Source: Diospyros lotus (Eukaryota > Streptophyta > Magnoliopsida > Ericales > Ebenaceae). Taken from it: DNA of 64,000 bases. A model generated the notes under the pieces. That model had not been told where the DNA came from. It did no database searches and worked only from the letters and a program-made list of their open reading frames with translations. Every line of letters begins with the position of its first letter. Within the stretch, counting starts at the first letter, position 1. The position numbers and the translations under genes were made by a program. Shown here in pieces: positions 22,701 through 33,990 of this stretch. The stretch spans positions 6,378,393 to 6,442,392 of the forward strand of contig NC_068352.1 of the NCBI RefSeq assembly GCF_014633365.1, given 5' to 3'.

Positions 22701-25346
22701 AGTTAAGTCGTTAGTCTAGCTAATACACTACCTTTACTAATTCCCAACATTATTAACTTCACAACTTAATTAATGATAAATTAATATTGACCATACCTTA
22801 TTGTCACCATTCCTCCTCCAGTTCACGACCACTGCTTCATTTCATGCCTCCAATTCAACAACGTTACTCCCTATTTATACTCCAATTGTTACCCCCAATT
22901 CAATGCAGACTCCATTAAATTATTCTCTACAAACATTCATCATTTAATTCTCTACAAAGCCCCTCAATTTATTCTCTGCAAGGCCCCCTATTAGAGAACA
23001 TCATCATTCATTTTATTCCTTCAAGTTCCAAAAATTTTTGCATTAAAATTAAAGAACTAATGGATGTGGCGGACAAGGGTAGGGGGCAACCCAGCGACTA
23101 CCACCTAGTATAGCCAGGAGGGCCACGCAACCGTGCGCATGGCGTGCGCGCGGCATGGCTACCCGCGCCCACGCTCATGAGCACCATGCGGCGCCTCGAA
23201 ACGGCGTTGTTTGGCGCCTTGTTGGGAGCAAAATCCCAACCTATTTTCCTTTTCTCCCCTCTTTAGTGCGACTCGAACCCGTGCCCTTTGCTTAGAAGCC
23301 CTCATGAGTGACCACTGGGCTGGCTGCCACCCTTGCTTAAAATACCACCTAATTTATTCTTAAGGTGATCTTCCACCCTCCAGATTCCATTATTTCACTT
23401 ATGCCCCAATTGTTCTAAAATCCACTAATTTAATTCACTTCATTCCTTCCATAATTGCTTCCAATTAATTTAATTTATTGTCTTAATTCCTCATTTCCTC
23501 AATACATCAGAAATAACTATCTTCTCTAAATCCCCAAATATTCAATAGTAACCTCAAATACCATAATAATTAATTTCTCTGAAGTTTCCAAATAATAACC
23601 TCAAATAATTATAAATACATTATTTTAATTCCAATAACATACCAAGTTTAATATAAACTTTACATAACTCAATAACCACCCTAAAATCCATGAATTAAAT
23701 ATTTTTCTTAAATACTCAAATATTCAATAATCACTTCAAATGTCGAAATTAAAAATTGCTTATTATCTCAAATTTCGGAATGTTACAAGTATCAACTAGA
23801 TCTTCTCTTAAACCAAATACCAATCTAGTTCTAATCTCTCAAATAGAACTCAAAAATGTTCAAGAAGCTTTAAATGATGATGAATGGGATAAGGCTATGC
23901 AAGATGAGCTAAAGCAATTCGAAAAGAATGAAGTTTGGTGTCTTGTACCTGAACCATCAGATCATCCTATCATTGGAACAAAATGGGTCTTTAGAAACAA
24001 ACTTAATGAGAGTGGTAATATCATTAGAAATAAGGTTAGATTAGTTGCTCAAGGATATAGTCAAGAAGAAGGCATTGACTATGATGAAACCTATGCTCCA
24101 ATAGCAAGATTGAAAGCTATAAGAATCCTATTATGTTTCTCATGCTACAAGAACTTCACTTTATATCAAATGGATGTTAAAAGTGAATTCTTAAATGGTT
24201 TCATTTCAGAGCAAGTGTTTGTAAAACAACCACCCGACTTTGAAGATTCAAAATATCCAAATCATGTATATAAGCTTACTAAAACCCTAATGGCTTAAAA
24301 CAAGCTCCTAGAGCATGGTATGAAATGCTAAGTAAGTTTCTTACTGAAAATGGATTTCAAAGTGGTAACGTTGACACAACACTTTTCATTAAGAAGAAAA
24401 GAAATTATATGTTGCTTGTCTAGATTTATGTTGATGATATTATTTTTGGATTATCAAATCTTAGTTTGTGTGAAGAGTTTGCCTCAATAATGCAAAATAA
24501 ATTTGAAATGAGCATGATGGGAGAAGTAACATACTTCCTAGGTCTTCAAATAAGGAAAACATCTCTAGAAACTTATTTAAGTCAAGCTAAGTATGTAAAA
24601 GAAATCTTAGCAAAATTTAAAATGAAAGACTGTAAGCCTATATCAACCCCTATGAGTACATCTAATACCATTGATAAGAACGAGAAAGGAAAATCAGTGG
24701 ATCAAAAGCTATATAGAGGGATCATTGGCTCTTTGTTTTATTTAATGGCTTCTAGACCCAATATAGTGTTGGTATATGTGCTAGATATCAAGCCAATTCA
24801 AAAGAGTCTCACTTGAAAGCCACTAAAAGAATCTTAAGATATATTAAAGGTTCTAAAAATTTAGGCCTATTCTATCCAAAATCAAAAACATTTGAACTTA
24901 CGGCATATACCGATATTGATTATGGAGGATGCAAAATTGATAGAAAGAGTACAAGTGGAATATGCCACTTTCTAGGGAACTCGTTAATGACTTGGGCTAG
25001 TAAGAAGCAAAATACCGTTGCCTTATCCTCAACCAAAGCTGAATATGTAGCAGCTAGTTTATGTTGCAAACAAGTTCTTTGGATTAAACATCAACTAGAA
25101 GATTATGGTATTCACCTAGAAAGAATACCAATCAAGTGTGATAACAAAAGTACAATAGCTTTATCCAAAAAATCGATATTACATGCAATAACCAAGCATA
25201 CTGAAATCAAACACTATTTATTAAGAGATCATATTCAAAAAGAAGATATCACTTTAGAATTCATAGATACAAATAATCAAGTAGCTAATATAAAAAAGTT
25301 TGAACACTTTAAATCATGTCTAAATTTGTTGGGAATCAAATTCTAG
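19706..25346 (+). pseudogene. Ty1-copia pol, broken
   Basis: The copia domain order is visible. Protease: WYLDSGCTKH, with DSG at 19751. Integrase: an HHCC-like region with CDTCMKGKQ, then DDE residues Asp at about 20332 and Asp in RSDHGGEF; the expected catalytic Glu in NGVVERKN is Lys (AAA at 20630-20632). Reverse transcriptase: starts after solo LTR B, with YVDD at 24427-24438. RNase H: 24813-25346, with DRKSTSG and SSTKAEY. Stops occur after KRLQNE (about 20492), in the linker at about 21150, and at TAG 24421. Frame changes lie near 20830, 24290 and 24810. The element is dead for transposition. Confidence 0.93.
21187..23787 (+). mobile_element. Solo LTR B inside copia pol
   Basis: A 2601-bp insert from TGTAGGCGCCCC to CGGAATGTTACA with a perfect 5-bp target duplication AGTAT (21182-21186 and 23788-23792). 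Removing it and one copy restores pol reading G-V-S-T-R-S between integrase and reverse transcriptase. A GC-rich core with GCGCGC words at 23090-23230 sits in otherwise AT-rich sequence, as in solo LTRs A and C. Several TTGGGACCGAAGTCCA-type short repeats lie at 21720-21815. Confidence 0.92.
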
Positions 25347-25392
25347 ATAAATTTCTATCAAAATTGAGTCTAAGTGTTTCTGTCAGTAGAAG

Positions 25393-25506
25393 TTTCGAAA
25401 CATCAATATCATATTTCGAAACATCCCCTATCTAAGAATATCATGTTTCGAAACATCATAAAATTCTATTTCAAAACACATTTTCTAGAGAGTTTTATTT
25501 CGAAAC
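25393..25506 (+). repeat. TTTCGAAAC array downstream of pol
   Basis: Four exact TTTCGAAAC words (25393, 25413, 25446, 25498) and one TTTCAAAAC variant follow the pol stop. They match the array in the 5' LTR of the same element. The 3' LTR itself is missing; the next sequence belongs to an antisense element. Confidence 0.85.
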
Positions 25507-25509
25507 ATG

Positions 25510-25939
25510 TTGTCCCATCCTCGAGCTGTATTGAACTCCACAACTATGACATTAACATGGAGTCCTCAACATCCCAAGCAGCTAACATAGGATCTGAGGA
25601 CTTAGGGGCTGGTCTAGTGAGGTGAGAGATCTTCCCCCTTTCTTTCAAAAAAGTCCTTACCAGTTGAGACCATTGGAGATGGTTGCCACCATCCAATTGG
25701 TATGATTGATGCATATTGGGCAACTCACCAGAAGATGGGCCTCCAATAGGTTCAATAGGCATCGCCTCTTTTGTTGGTGTGAGAGATGTGGCTTATGAGA
25801 TCTTCGACATTTTGTAGGGAGATGATGAATCAAAAAAGGACAAGAAGCAAACAGGGCAATAAAGGCTGGAAAGAACGAGATCGTAGCACGGGGCAATGAA
25901 GGCCGAAAAAAAAAATGATTTTAGGACTTCCTTAGGTTG
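25510..25939 (-). pseudogene. Antisense Ty1-copia gag fragment
   Basis: The minus-strand frame contains YQLDGGNHLQWSQLVRTFLK and WDVEDSMLMS, the N-terminal gag pattern of a copia family different from the one at 14-25 kb. A TAG replaces the expected Trp after MLMS near 25543. Upstream on the minus strand are a primer site and an LTR (25952-26222). The fragment abuts the truncated SIRE-like element near 25510, so one insertion or a deletion removed both inner parts. Confidence 0.8.
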
Positions 25940-25951
25940 GCTTTGATACCA
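25940..25951 (-). other. Primer-binding site, minus strand
   Basis: TGGTATCAAAGC on the minus strand, directly adjoining the LTR end. Confidence 0.8.
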
Positions 25952-26222
25952 TGTAGAAATCAATGAAAGAAAAGGATTGTATTTCAATCAATGGGATACA
26001 TTCCCTATTCATACGGAAGAGGATACACTATAGGAAAGTTCTAAGAAAGGAAAGATAAATATGCTACACAATATACAAGGACTATATATACAACTTACAG
26101 ATTTAGGAAACTATTTTAAATTATGAGCACATCCCTAATCTTGGAGAGAATCCAATATATTTTTGGAAAGGCTGCTTGCAAACTTTCTTCTCCAAATCGT
26201 GTGTCCCGTGATTCATCCAACA
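25952..26222 (-). repeat. 5' LTR of antisense copia element
   Basis: A 271-bp LTR. On the minus strand it starts TGTTGGATGAATCACGGG and ends TTGATTTCTACA beside the primer site. The plus-strand ends are TGTAGAAATC and CATCCAACA. Confidence 0.8.
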
Positions 26223-26945
26223 TAACTTAATTAAATTGTCTTGTTCACAATGTTGGATAAATACATTAGGATGATTATTTGAATTGCTAATGTTGACACT
26301 TAGTTTTCAATTATAGATTTCTTTTATTCCCGGGAGTGCATCAGGTATTGAGGAAACTGTTTGTTCATTTATTTTAGTATCTAATGCACATAATGCTTAC
26401 TTATTAAGGGTGGCCTTGGAGCAGTCTTTCTGTATGTCAAGTAAGGCTAAGACTTGTAGGTATTAACCTCCAGAAACCCAGCCCCCCACAAAAAAAATAA
26501 AAAATGGAAGGAGTCTTATGTAATTGGTTACTTATTAAGGGTGGCCTTGGAGCAGTCTTTTTGTTTATTGTAAGAACAAGAAGCAAAAGTGAATATGATT
26601 GAATTCATCTGAATACCAGAAGAAACAAAAAATAAGTATGCAAAATTTTTTATTAACACTCTGTAATGCTTACCAGAGGCAACTTTGCATCTCATAAGTG
26701 CATATTATCTATCTCAGACAATTCATGTTCTAACTGCTATGTAATTGCAGGGCTTATCTTTGCATTTTTCTCCCAGTATCCTCTAGTATTGTGTCCAGTA
26801 AATTTAGTGAAGTTGTTCCATTTATTGATATCTTTTCTTTCCAGATCATAAACCATGAAAAAAAATTTGAACTACGAAGTGGAGGAGATTGAACAATAAA
26901 ATTGCTATTTTACACCAGTCACAACATTAACCATATGCCATACAA
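26223..26945. repeat. Spacer upstream of release-factor pseudogene
   Basis: It holds a 37-bp direct repeat (TTACTTATTAAGGGTGGCCT and following) at 26396-26432 and 26528-26564 with one difference. I looked for the missing upstream exons of the release factor and recognised none. Confidence 0.55.
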
Positions 26946-27227
26946 ATATATGTTCAAGCTGGTGCTGGAGGTACAGAGAGCATGGATTGGGCTTCAATGG
27001 TGATGAAAATGTATAAAATGTGGGCTCAACGGTATGGGAATTGAGTGACTGTCATGGACGAGATGCTTGGTGAGATAGCTGGAATTAAGGTTTGCTTTTG
27101 TTCCCTTTTTTTGCTCTTTTTTCAATTTTGTTGGAAGGATTGGTGTTTGTAGTATCGTGCCCTGAAGGAGAAACCAATGGTCCAGATAATAGCAAACAAA
27201 AAATAACTATAATAATATATTATCAGA

Positions 27228-27402
27228 GGGTGAGCTTTGGTGGAAATGGTAAGGTTTCTCCTTCATGACCATCGGGTTATGAGTTTTAATTGTGAGTCTC
27301 TTTGCCAAAAAAAAAAGCAATAGGAAGGTTACATGCAAATATGACCCTCCCTCAACCCTTGCAAGGTGAGGAGCCTCGTGCACTAAGAATTCTCATTTTT
27401 AA
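27228..27402 (+). mobile_element. Degenerate tRNA-derived SINE in pseudogene intron
   Basis: The sequence GGTGGAAATGGTAAGG (box A region) and GGGTTATGAGT (decayed box B), followed by CTCTTTGCC, an A run, a CTCCC region and GAGCCTCGTGCACT, matches the order of a SINE common in dicots. The right end and target duplication are not clear. Confidence 0.55.
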
Positions 27403-27854
27403 TGATACTATACCAGAGAAAATCCTTGTAAAGAATAGAAACCTACTATTGTAGGGAAAACATATTAACTTATGAAAAAAGTTGCAAACACATTTTGAGA
27501 GACTCCTGTACATCTCATAACAAAAATTGATGTAGAGCAGTCAAAAGTGAGTCACTTTTCCTGCATTTTTACTTTTTAGTTTCCTTGAGGCTAAAGTTAA
27601 TGAAAACTTGAAAATTTAAGGTTTGCAAAGGTATATTTCGTCGTGTACATTTTTTAGCATCCTTCAGCAAGCTCCTTTTCTATTACCAGGAGAGTAGTTG
27701 TGGGGATTATTAAACAAGCAATAGGAACTTTTATGTTTGCCTTCAGGTGGTAAGCATCATATAGTAATGAACAAGGGATAATTACAGAAACATACCTCAG
27801 GGTTGCCATAATATTCACTTTCCATTAAGCTTAGTATTAACCTTACAAAAAACT

Positions 27855-28194
27855 TACCTAAATCATTTTAAACTTAATAGAGATATACTGAGTGTTTAAA
27901 TTTTCATGGACGAAAATTATGCAAAAGTAATCAACATACTTCTGAAGGTAGAGAAAAAGTGTTGGTAAAGTTGCATGCCTTAAAAAATGTTTTTTTGAGG
28001 GGTTTTAGGTATATAAATATATCCTTCATAGTTGACTTTTTGATACCTAAAACCCCTCAAATAATTTTTTTAGATTTACAACTTTGCTAACACTTGTCTC
28101 TTCCCTTGGAAGTATATTGACTACTTTTGTGGAATTTTCCTTCACGAAGATCTAGACCTTAGGTATCTCTTTTAGGTTTAAAATAAGTTAGGTA
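27855..28194. mobile_element. Foldback MITE, 340 bp
   Basis: The left arm (from TACCTAAATCATTTTAAAC) pairs with the right arm (ending GTTTAAAATAAGTTAGGTA) over about 165 bases, with central GAGGGGTTTTAGGTAT and ATACCTAAAACCCCTC. It lies inside intron 1 of the release-factor pseudogene. A related single arm is at 47330-47520. Confidence 0.8.
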
Positions 28195-29772
28195 CTATTG
28201 TTTGCATCGAGTGTAAGCCTTAGAGGAAACCAGTAAAGTCCATAGTATCAAACGTTAGATTATTCTAAGTATAGTTATGTACTTATGTATGAGGGGGTAT
28301 AATAGGAAATGTATAGTCTTTTATTTTCCTTGTAATATCCGCTCATAATGTCTATAAATAGAAGACAAGGCAACCGTTTGATCGAGATCATTCACTCTAA
28401 ATGTGCGAGTGCAGTGTGTGAGAGGAAAGCTAGAAGAAAGATAAACTTTGTAATCTCCAAGATTGATTGTACTCATGTGCGCGCGCGCGCTTGAGAGGGA
28501 CTCTTGTGTACTAGTTTCATCACTTTTTTAGTGGATTTCTCTCGGATTTTGAAGGCTGGATGTAAGGCCATTTACATGATCTAAACCAGGATAAATTTGG
28601 GCGTCTTCTTGATTGGTTTGGTTGTTCCTTTCATTGTTTTAAAACTGTTTTCAATTCAATTTTTCATTTCTGTGTATTGGATTGATTTTAGGAGAGGGTG
28701 CATATGAATTGAGTGATCCTAAGAGCTCCTAATAACAGGTACGTTTTTGTAAGATTAATAGTAAGTTTAATATAAAGTGAATGTTATGGTGGACCACATA
28801 CATGTTTCTAAATTATCCCAATTTAAAATAATGGCTAATAATTTGCGGGGAAAAAAAAAAGAAGAAGAACATGATGATGAAGAAATTATGGCTAATTTGA
28901 ATTCCCATGAGTAATTTAATTGGGTGATTGAAGATGCAGGATAGGACCAGTCAATGAGGGATTTAAGGGTAGAAAAAATGTTGAATGGGGTTTAATTTTG
29001 GGCCTGGAGGCTTGAAAAGCATACAGAACTCGAGATTAAAGGAAAAAAGTCTACCAGGCTTGAAAAGCATACTGAACTTGAGATTAAAGGAAAAAAGTCT
29101 ACCATCGGATCAAGATTTCTTTGGGTCAAATATTGGTGTTAGAATGGTATTTTACAACAGCCAGCAAACCTTCTGTAGATTTTCTTACAATGTACTACCA
29201 ACAGCATTTTAATGATGATAATTATGTAGCTATGTCTTGGCTTTAAGGTGTTCTTATTCTAATGGGGCTTGATATTTTGAAGCTTCTCTCTTTGATCTAA
29301 TAATACACATCAACTTGGTAGGTAAATAAATAAAGATCCAATAACGCATAACGAAAATATACCCATGGGTGACCAGTGCCTTGGAAATTGAAGGTTTACC
29401 AAAATGCATTTGTCTTCTGAAACGAAGAAGCTGTATGTGAATCCAAATCAATGTTGAACTAACTTATATGAAGGCCGAAACTAAGGGCCAGTCTGATAAC
29501 GGCTTACTTTCGCAAGCAAGCATTCTAGTGGGCCTTGCATCATGTCATTTATCAAGAATCTTTGTTGTGTTGGACTGTAGGATACTACTATTTGTTTCGA
29601 CGTTCGCTCGCGTGTGCGTATCGACATTGATTGCTGTGCAATGGCAACAATGATGTGTAATGCGTATTTTTCTTTTAGTTGTATTTGACGCTCATTTGCT
29701 TCTCTAAACATCGAATGCTAGGCCTTCCTCAGTAGATTTCTTTTTGCTGACCTCGAATTGCTCTCTATTTAG
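28195..29772. other. Remainder of pseudogene intron 1
   Basis: A CG microsatellite (GTGCGCGCGCGCGC) lies at about 28478-28491. A 48-bp tandem duplication (29008-29055 and 29056-29103) starts AGGCTTGAAAAGCATAC. No intact coding sequence was seen. Confidence 0.6.
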
Positions 29773-30263
29773 CGGGCTACAATCAAAGTTGATGGTGAGT
29801 ATGCATTTGGGTATGCCAAAGCAGAAGTAGGAGTCCACAGGTTGGTACGCATTTCGCCGTTTGATAGTGCCGAACGCCGGCATACATCATTTGCAGCTGT
29901 GGCTGTAATACCAATCTTTGGCAACACGTCGACCCATGTTCAAATTAGTGAATCCGATCTCAGAATTGAACGGTTTGGAGCTGGGGGAGCCAGTGGCCAG
30001 CACGTAAATACAACTGAAAGTGCCGTGAGAATAACCCACATGCCTACAGGGATCACGGCATCCTGTCAAAATGAAAGGTTGGGTATCATCTGTCTGTGCT
30101 TATTGGAAGGTTTGGAGATTTAAGGAGCTAAAAAAGTTGGGTGTCTTCTTTAATGGTCGTGTGGTTTTGGTGTGAAAACAGGTCACAGCATCAAAACAAG
30201 GCTTCTGCAATGGCGTACGAAGTTTCAGATCCCGACTATGTCCTCGATCAAAGGGGACATTGA

Positions 30264-31310
30264 TATAGCTTCATCTTGTGCTTAATTCCTCCTGTCTGCA
30301 GAGCCTTGGATGGAGATGAAGATGGTCCATGAGAAGCGCCTAGTCTTGTGAGAATGAAACTCTCTATAAAACTGTCTTTGTCTTGTCTTTTTGATGTGCG
30401 TTGAATGTATGTATTATATATATCAGCTTGAATTAATTCATTTAGTTGTTGAGAAAGCTGATGTGCGTTGACTTTTGGAATTTGAATATGTTGTTGCTGT
30501 TTGAAGAATTAACTTGCTTGGATTCCAACGCAAATTAAGTTGTGAAGCCATTGTTAAATTATAGCTAACAGCTCCCTCCCCATTTTTTAAACTTCTTATT
30601 TTGGTTGACTTTCAATACTGCGAACTATTCATCATAATGTTCATCTCTTTGTATATTGTCTTCTCTTTTTCCTACTTCTGTCCTCATCGTTGGCTTGCCT
30701 CGTTTTTATCCTCTCCTCTTTTCTCCCAGACATACACACAGAATCAAGTTTCCTTCCTATTCAATCCAATGAAAGAATGAAAACATAAACGTTGCCTTTG
30801 GGATGTTCTTCCCTCATCCCTTCCAAAATTATTTCCTCCTTTTTGCCTTTGCGTTGACTAATACGATATGTATGGGAGTTTGCTGTCATTTAAAACAATA
30901 CTCATGAATTTATCTAAGATGGAAGACCTTAAGCGATAGCAGGAGCAACAACAACAACAACAAAATATAGACCCAATACAAAAACTTGAATATTTACTAG
31001 TAAACTTCATATATATTTATGCTCATCTAAGATTAAAAGGGATAGATTTTAAAATTGTTGCAGTAAACTTGAAAAAGCAAAAAAATTAAAACCATTATAA
31101 TTCTAAAAATTTCCATCGTAAGGGAAGTGGAAAACAAGATATGGTTTATAGGCAAATACTACTATTTTATCCGTTTTGTTGCTGTACTTATGGTTGGATC
31201 CATTCCAGCATGGAAGGCTACGTAGTCTAATATATATATATTTTTTTGGGATATGTACCATAATTAGGTCCCCACCCACCTCAGCTTGTGCATTGGCCCC
31301 CCCAAATATT
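30264..31310. other. Intergenic spacer
   Basis: Probable decayed 3' end of the release-factor locus, then AT-rich sequence with an (ACA)n run at 30943-30963. The part near 31200-31310 is likely the 3' untranslated region of the minus-strand gene that ends at 31311. Confidence 0.5.
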
Positions 31311-33545
31311 TTACTGTTGTGGCTGGGTCGCATAGCTAGCGTAAGATAATGCATAATCAGTATCATCATCATCCAGAGGAGACGTCTTTGCATTCTCATC
31401 ATCAAAACTATGTGGAGGGAAGCTATGAAGGGGCTGCTGGCAGAGTAGGCCATCATCTGCTCTGAAATTTTCACCATGAAAAAGTTCTACTGGTTTATAC
31501 TGCTGCTGTTGCTGCAACTGGGCATTCAGTCCACTGTTACCTGGAGCATTAATTTCAGCCCTGAATGACTCCATGGATGAACTCATCATTGGCCTCTCTC
31601 TCTGGTTTAAGGATAGAAAACGGGAATCCCATTTTAAAAGGCATTGATTAACATCCAGTGTGTTCTCAGTATTGGGAGCAATTACGCCGTAATTAGCTGC
31701 TGCAGTTGGGCTGCAGGGAAAGACTTGCGATGCTGTCGCCGATGGATTGGGGAAATGTGGCAGCCTTTGAATCTGATCTTGGCCTCTCGAGTAAAAGATA
31801 TTACTATTTTCAACAATACTAGGTGTTCCTCGATTCCAATGACGATTATCATTAACAAAATTCTTGTACGCGGTAGCCATTTGACCATCCGAAAGTGGTG
31901 GAAAACCGGCAACAACACCAAGAGGAGCTTGAAAGTTGTTTGAAAATGGTAGTCGTGGAGGATTTGAGCCCAAAAGAGAATGAACAGGATTGGGATTCTT
32001 AACCAGTTGATTGGGGGGAAAAACTAGGAATGAAGAAAGCGGCGTAGTAGGAGGGAGAGAACAAAATGACTGTTGCAGCATGTGGCTGTAAGAGGAATTG
32101 GCTTCTCCAGCTAACCCAGAGTTGAAAGGGATAGCATCATTGCATGTGGTGACATTGAAGGTACTTTCTGGGTAAAAGTAGGGAGACTTCATCCTCGGGA
32201 AAGGTCTTCGGCTGAGCTCCAACAGCCGAGGGTCGCATTGCAGGAGTTTCTCATAGGGTTTGTTAAGAACTCCTCCAGGAAACTTGATTAGGTGCCTCCT
32301 GCACAACAATTAGTTAATTAACGGCCAATGAAACCCATAACCAGCTTAATTAATTTGCATAATTAATAACTATTCAAAGATCAGCATATAATTAATGTAT
32401 AATAGCCATATGACACCTGCACATGGGAGCTTGCCCTCCGGTGAAATCTTCCGACAGTTTCCAATCAGTGTGCCTTCGCCGCACCGGGTTATTCTCTCGA
32501 AAGAATTGGGGTGGCTGGTTTAACTGTGCATGCAAAAGGGAGAATTTCCCAATTAAGCTAAGAAATGATGACATCTTGATCGATGAGAGAATCGAAAAGA
32601 AAAGTAATTAATTAACCTCGAGTTCTAGTACTCCAAGTGCACGAAGGTCATCATGAAAGATGGTTGCTTTAATTCCCTCAATATCCGACCATTGCATTTC
32701 GATCTTGCTCTTCAAGGCCCCATCGAGAACTTCCCAAACGATCTTCTTCTTTGCGTGGTAAAATTTCGCCACCAGCTCTCCTTCATTCATGGCTATCCTC
32801 TGTAAAGTTTCAAGTATATAATCAACCCCTTCTCAAGCTCTAATTAATTAATTAATTTCAGGATTTGCCATTCTAATGATCAATATATTAATTATATATA
32901 ATTAATAATTAAAGAATATCAAAAAACACATGACAAAATCATAATAGAAGGTTGTAGGCGTAGTTTGTGGGTTATATGTATACCTGCCAAGAACCAATCT
33001 TAATGAACATGGCGGGGAAATTTGAGGCCTTCAACTTATTGGGCATTGGCGGTTGCCGCTGATGATGATGATTATGATATTGAGGAAGAGGTTGAAACTG
33101 CAGTTGGCATGGGTGTGGCTGTGCTTCAATCAATCTTTGTCGGACAACAGAATTAATATTGTGATGTGTCGTCGCCGGCATCGTTGCTGCTATCACCGCC
33201 GTTATCTTGTTCAGAAACGACTGCTTATTCTCCAGCTTCAAACTCAGAGGAGGCTTGTCGTCGGAAGAGACGACAATTTCACGTCCCTACAAACAAAAAA
33301 TATTAATTATTAATTTCACCCATTGAAGATAATCGATTAACTAACTAAAAATTGAATGCTACAATCACTAAATGAAGAAGAAGAAAAAGAAAAATAACCT
33401 GTAAAGAAATCTTGACCCTCAAGGGTTGGGAGTTGTTGTCAATGTCTGCCACTACTCCTGGAAGGGAATTAGAAGAAGAAGAAGAAGCACCATTAGTTTC
33501 TGGCACTAGCGACTTCTGATCATTTTTTTCCACAAATCCAACCAT
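31311..33545 (-). CDS. ASG1-like plant-specific protein
   Basis: Five coding exons, all with GT-AG junctions: 33399-33545, 32984-33286, 32617-32799, 32417-32523 and 31311-32298. They total 1728 bp, or 575 residues plus stop. Start MVGFVEKND. Residues 1-150 are low-complexity (Ser run, His/Gln-rich) and end KLKASNFPAMFIKIGSWQ. The conserved core (about 151-280) contains LVAKFYHAKKKIVWEVLDG, IEMQWSDIEGIKA, PPQFFREN and KLLQCDPRLLELSRRPFP. The C-terminal half is Pro/Ser/Asn/Gln-rich with a Gln run and an acidic DDDDTD end. The core resembles the Arabidopsis ALTERED SEED GERMINATION 1 group as I remember it. No catalytic motif, signal peptide or membrane segment is visible. The gene looks intact. 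Biochemical role unknown. Confidence 0.85.
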
Positions 33546-33705
33546 GATTCTGTTGATTATTATCTTGATTTCAAGAATCGGGTGTCAGCAATACACATAT
33601 GATACCACATACATATATATATATATACGTATATGGCTAAAGAAAAAGGTTTGTTGTTGACAGAAATGAGAGAAAGAGAGAGTTGGGGGTGGGGGGGAGT
33701 AAATT
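33546..33705 (-). promoter_or_regulatory. 5' leader and promoter of ASG1-like gene
   Basis: On the minus strand a CT-rich tract (complement of GAGAGAAAGAGAGAG near 33670) lies upstream of the start, with a long TATATA run at 33613-33629. Both are common in plant promoters and leaders. The transcription start is not determined. Confidence 0.4.
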
Positions 33706-33990
33706 CTTGAGAAAAGAACTCTTGTTGACCTATGATTGCTAGGTCACTGGCTCTTGACTTTTTTTTTTCTTTTCTATTTTTAGTTTATTTTGATTTGATA
33801 ATTAAGGCTCCTAATGTTAATTAATCATTATAGACTCCTTTTACTCGACATCCACTCATCAACCTCTTTTTTTTTTTTGTAAGCGTTCTTTTCAATTGGT
33901 CTTTTTTTAAGAAATAAATCCCTAAAATTAATCATTAATAGAGATGAAAATAAAATTAATTCATTTTCCCTATCTATTTCGCATCCACAG
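33706..33990. repeat. Duplicated upstream block, copy 1
   Basis: About 285 bases from TTGAGAAAAGAAC through AAAATTAATTCATTTTCCCTATCTATTTC match 36130-36420 in the same orientation with substitutions and indels. It lies just upstream of the ASG1-like gene. Confidence 0.75.

Larger units (their letters stand above)
26946..30263 (+). pseudogene. Organellar-type release factor 2 pseudogene
   Basis: Class-I release factors hydrolyse peptidyl-tRNA at stop codons; the RF2 type acts in mitochondria or plastids of plants. Three exons fit GT-AG rules: 26946-27089, 29773-30077 and 30182-30263. Exon 1 gives [14 protein letters not shown], exon 2 gives [14 protein letters not shown] and [14 protein letters not shown], and exon 3 gives RSQHQNKASAMA. 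Damage is clear. TGA interrupts exon 1 after AQRYGN (27042-27044). The catalytic GGQ is SGQ (AGT at 29992-29994). About 50 codons are missing between ASAMA and YEVSDPD in exon 3, and the end is frameshifted to an early TGA (30261). The N-terminal domain is absent. Retained introns show a DNA-level duplicate rather than a retrocopy. Confidence 0.9.

Noticed and set aside
27042..27044. In-frame TGA in the release factor 2 copy as a programmed frameshift site
   Set aside because: The known RF2 autoregulatory frameshift lies near codon 26 with a specific upstream context. This TGA is deep in the protein, the reading continues in the same frame, and the copy has other lesions.
28470..28495. CG-rich island or promoter at GTGCGCGCGCGC
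   Set aside because: It is a short alternating CG microsatellite in AT-rich intron DNA with no other promoter sign.
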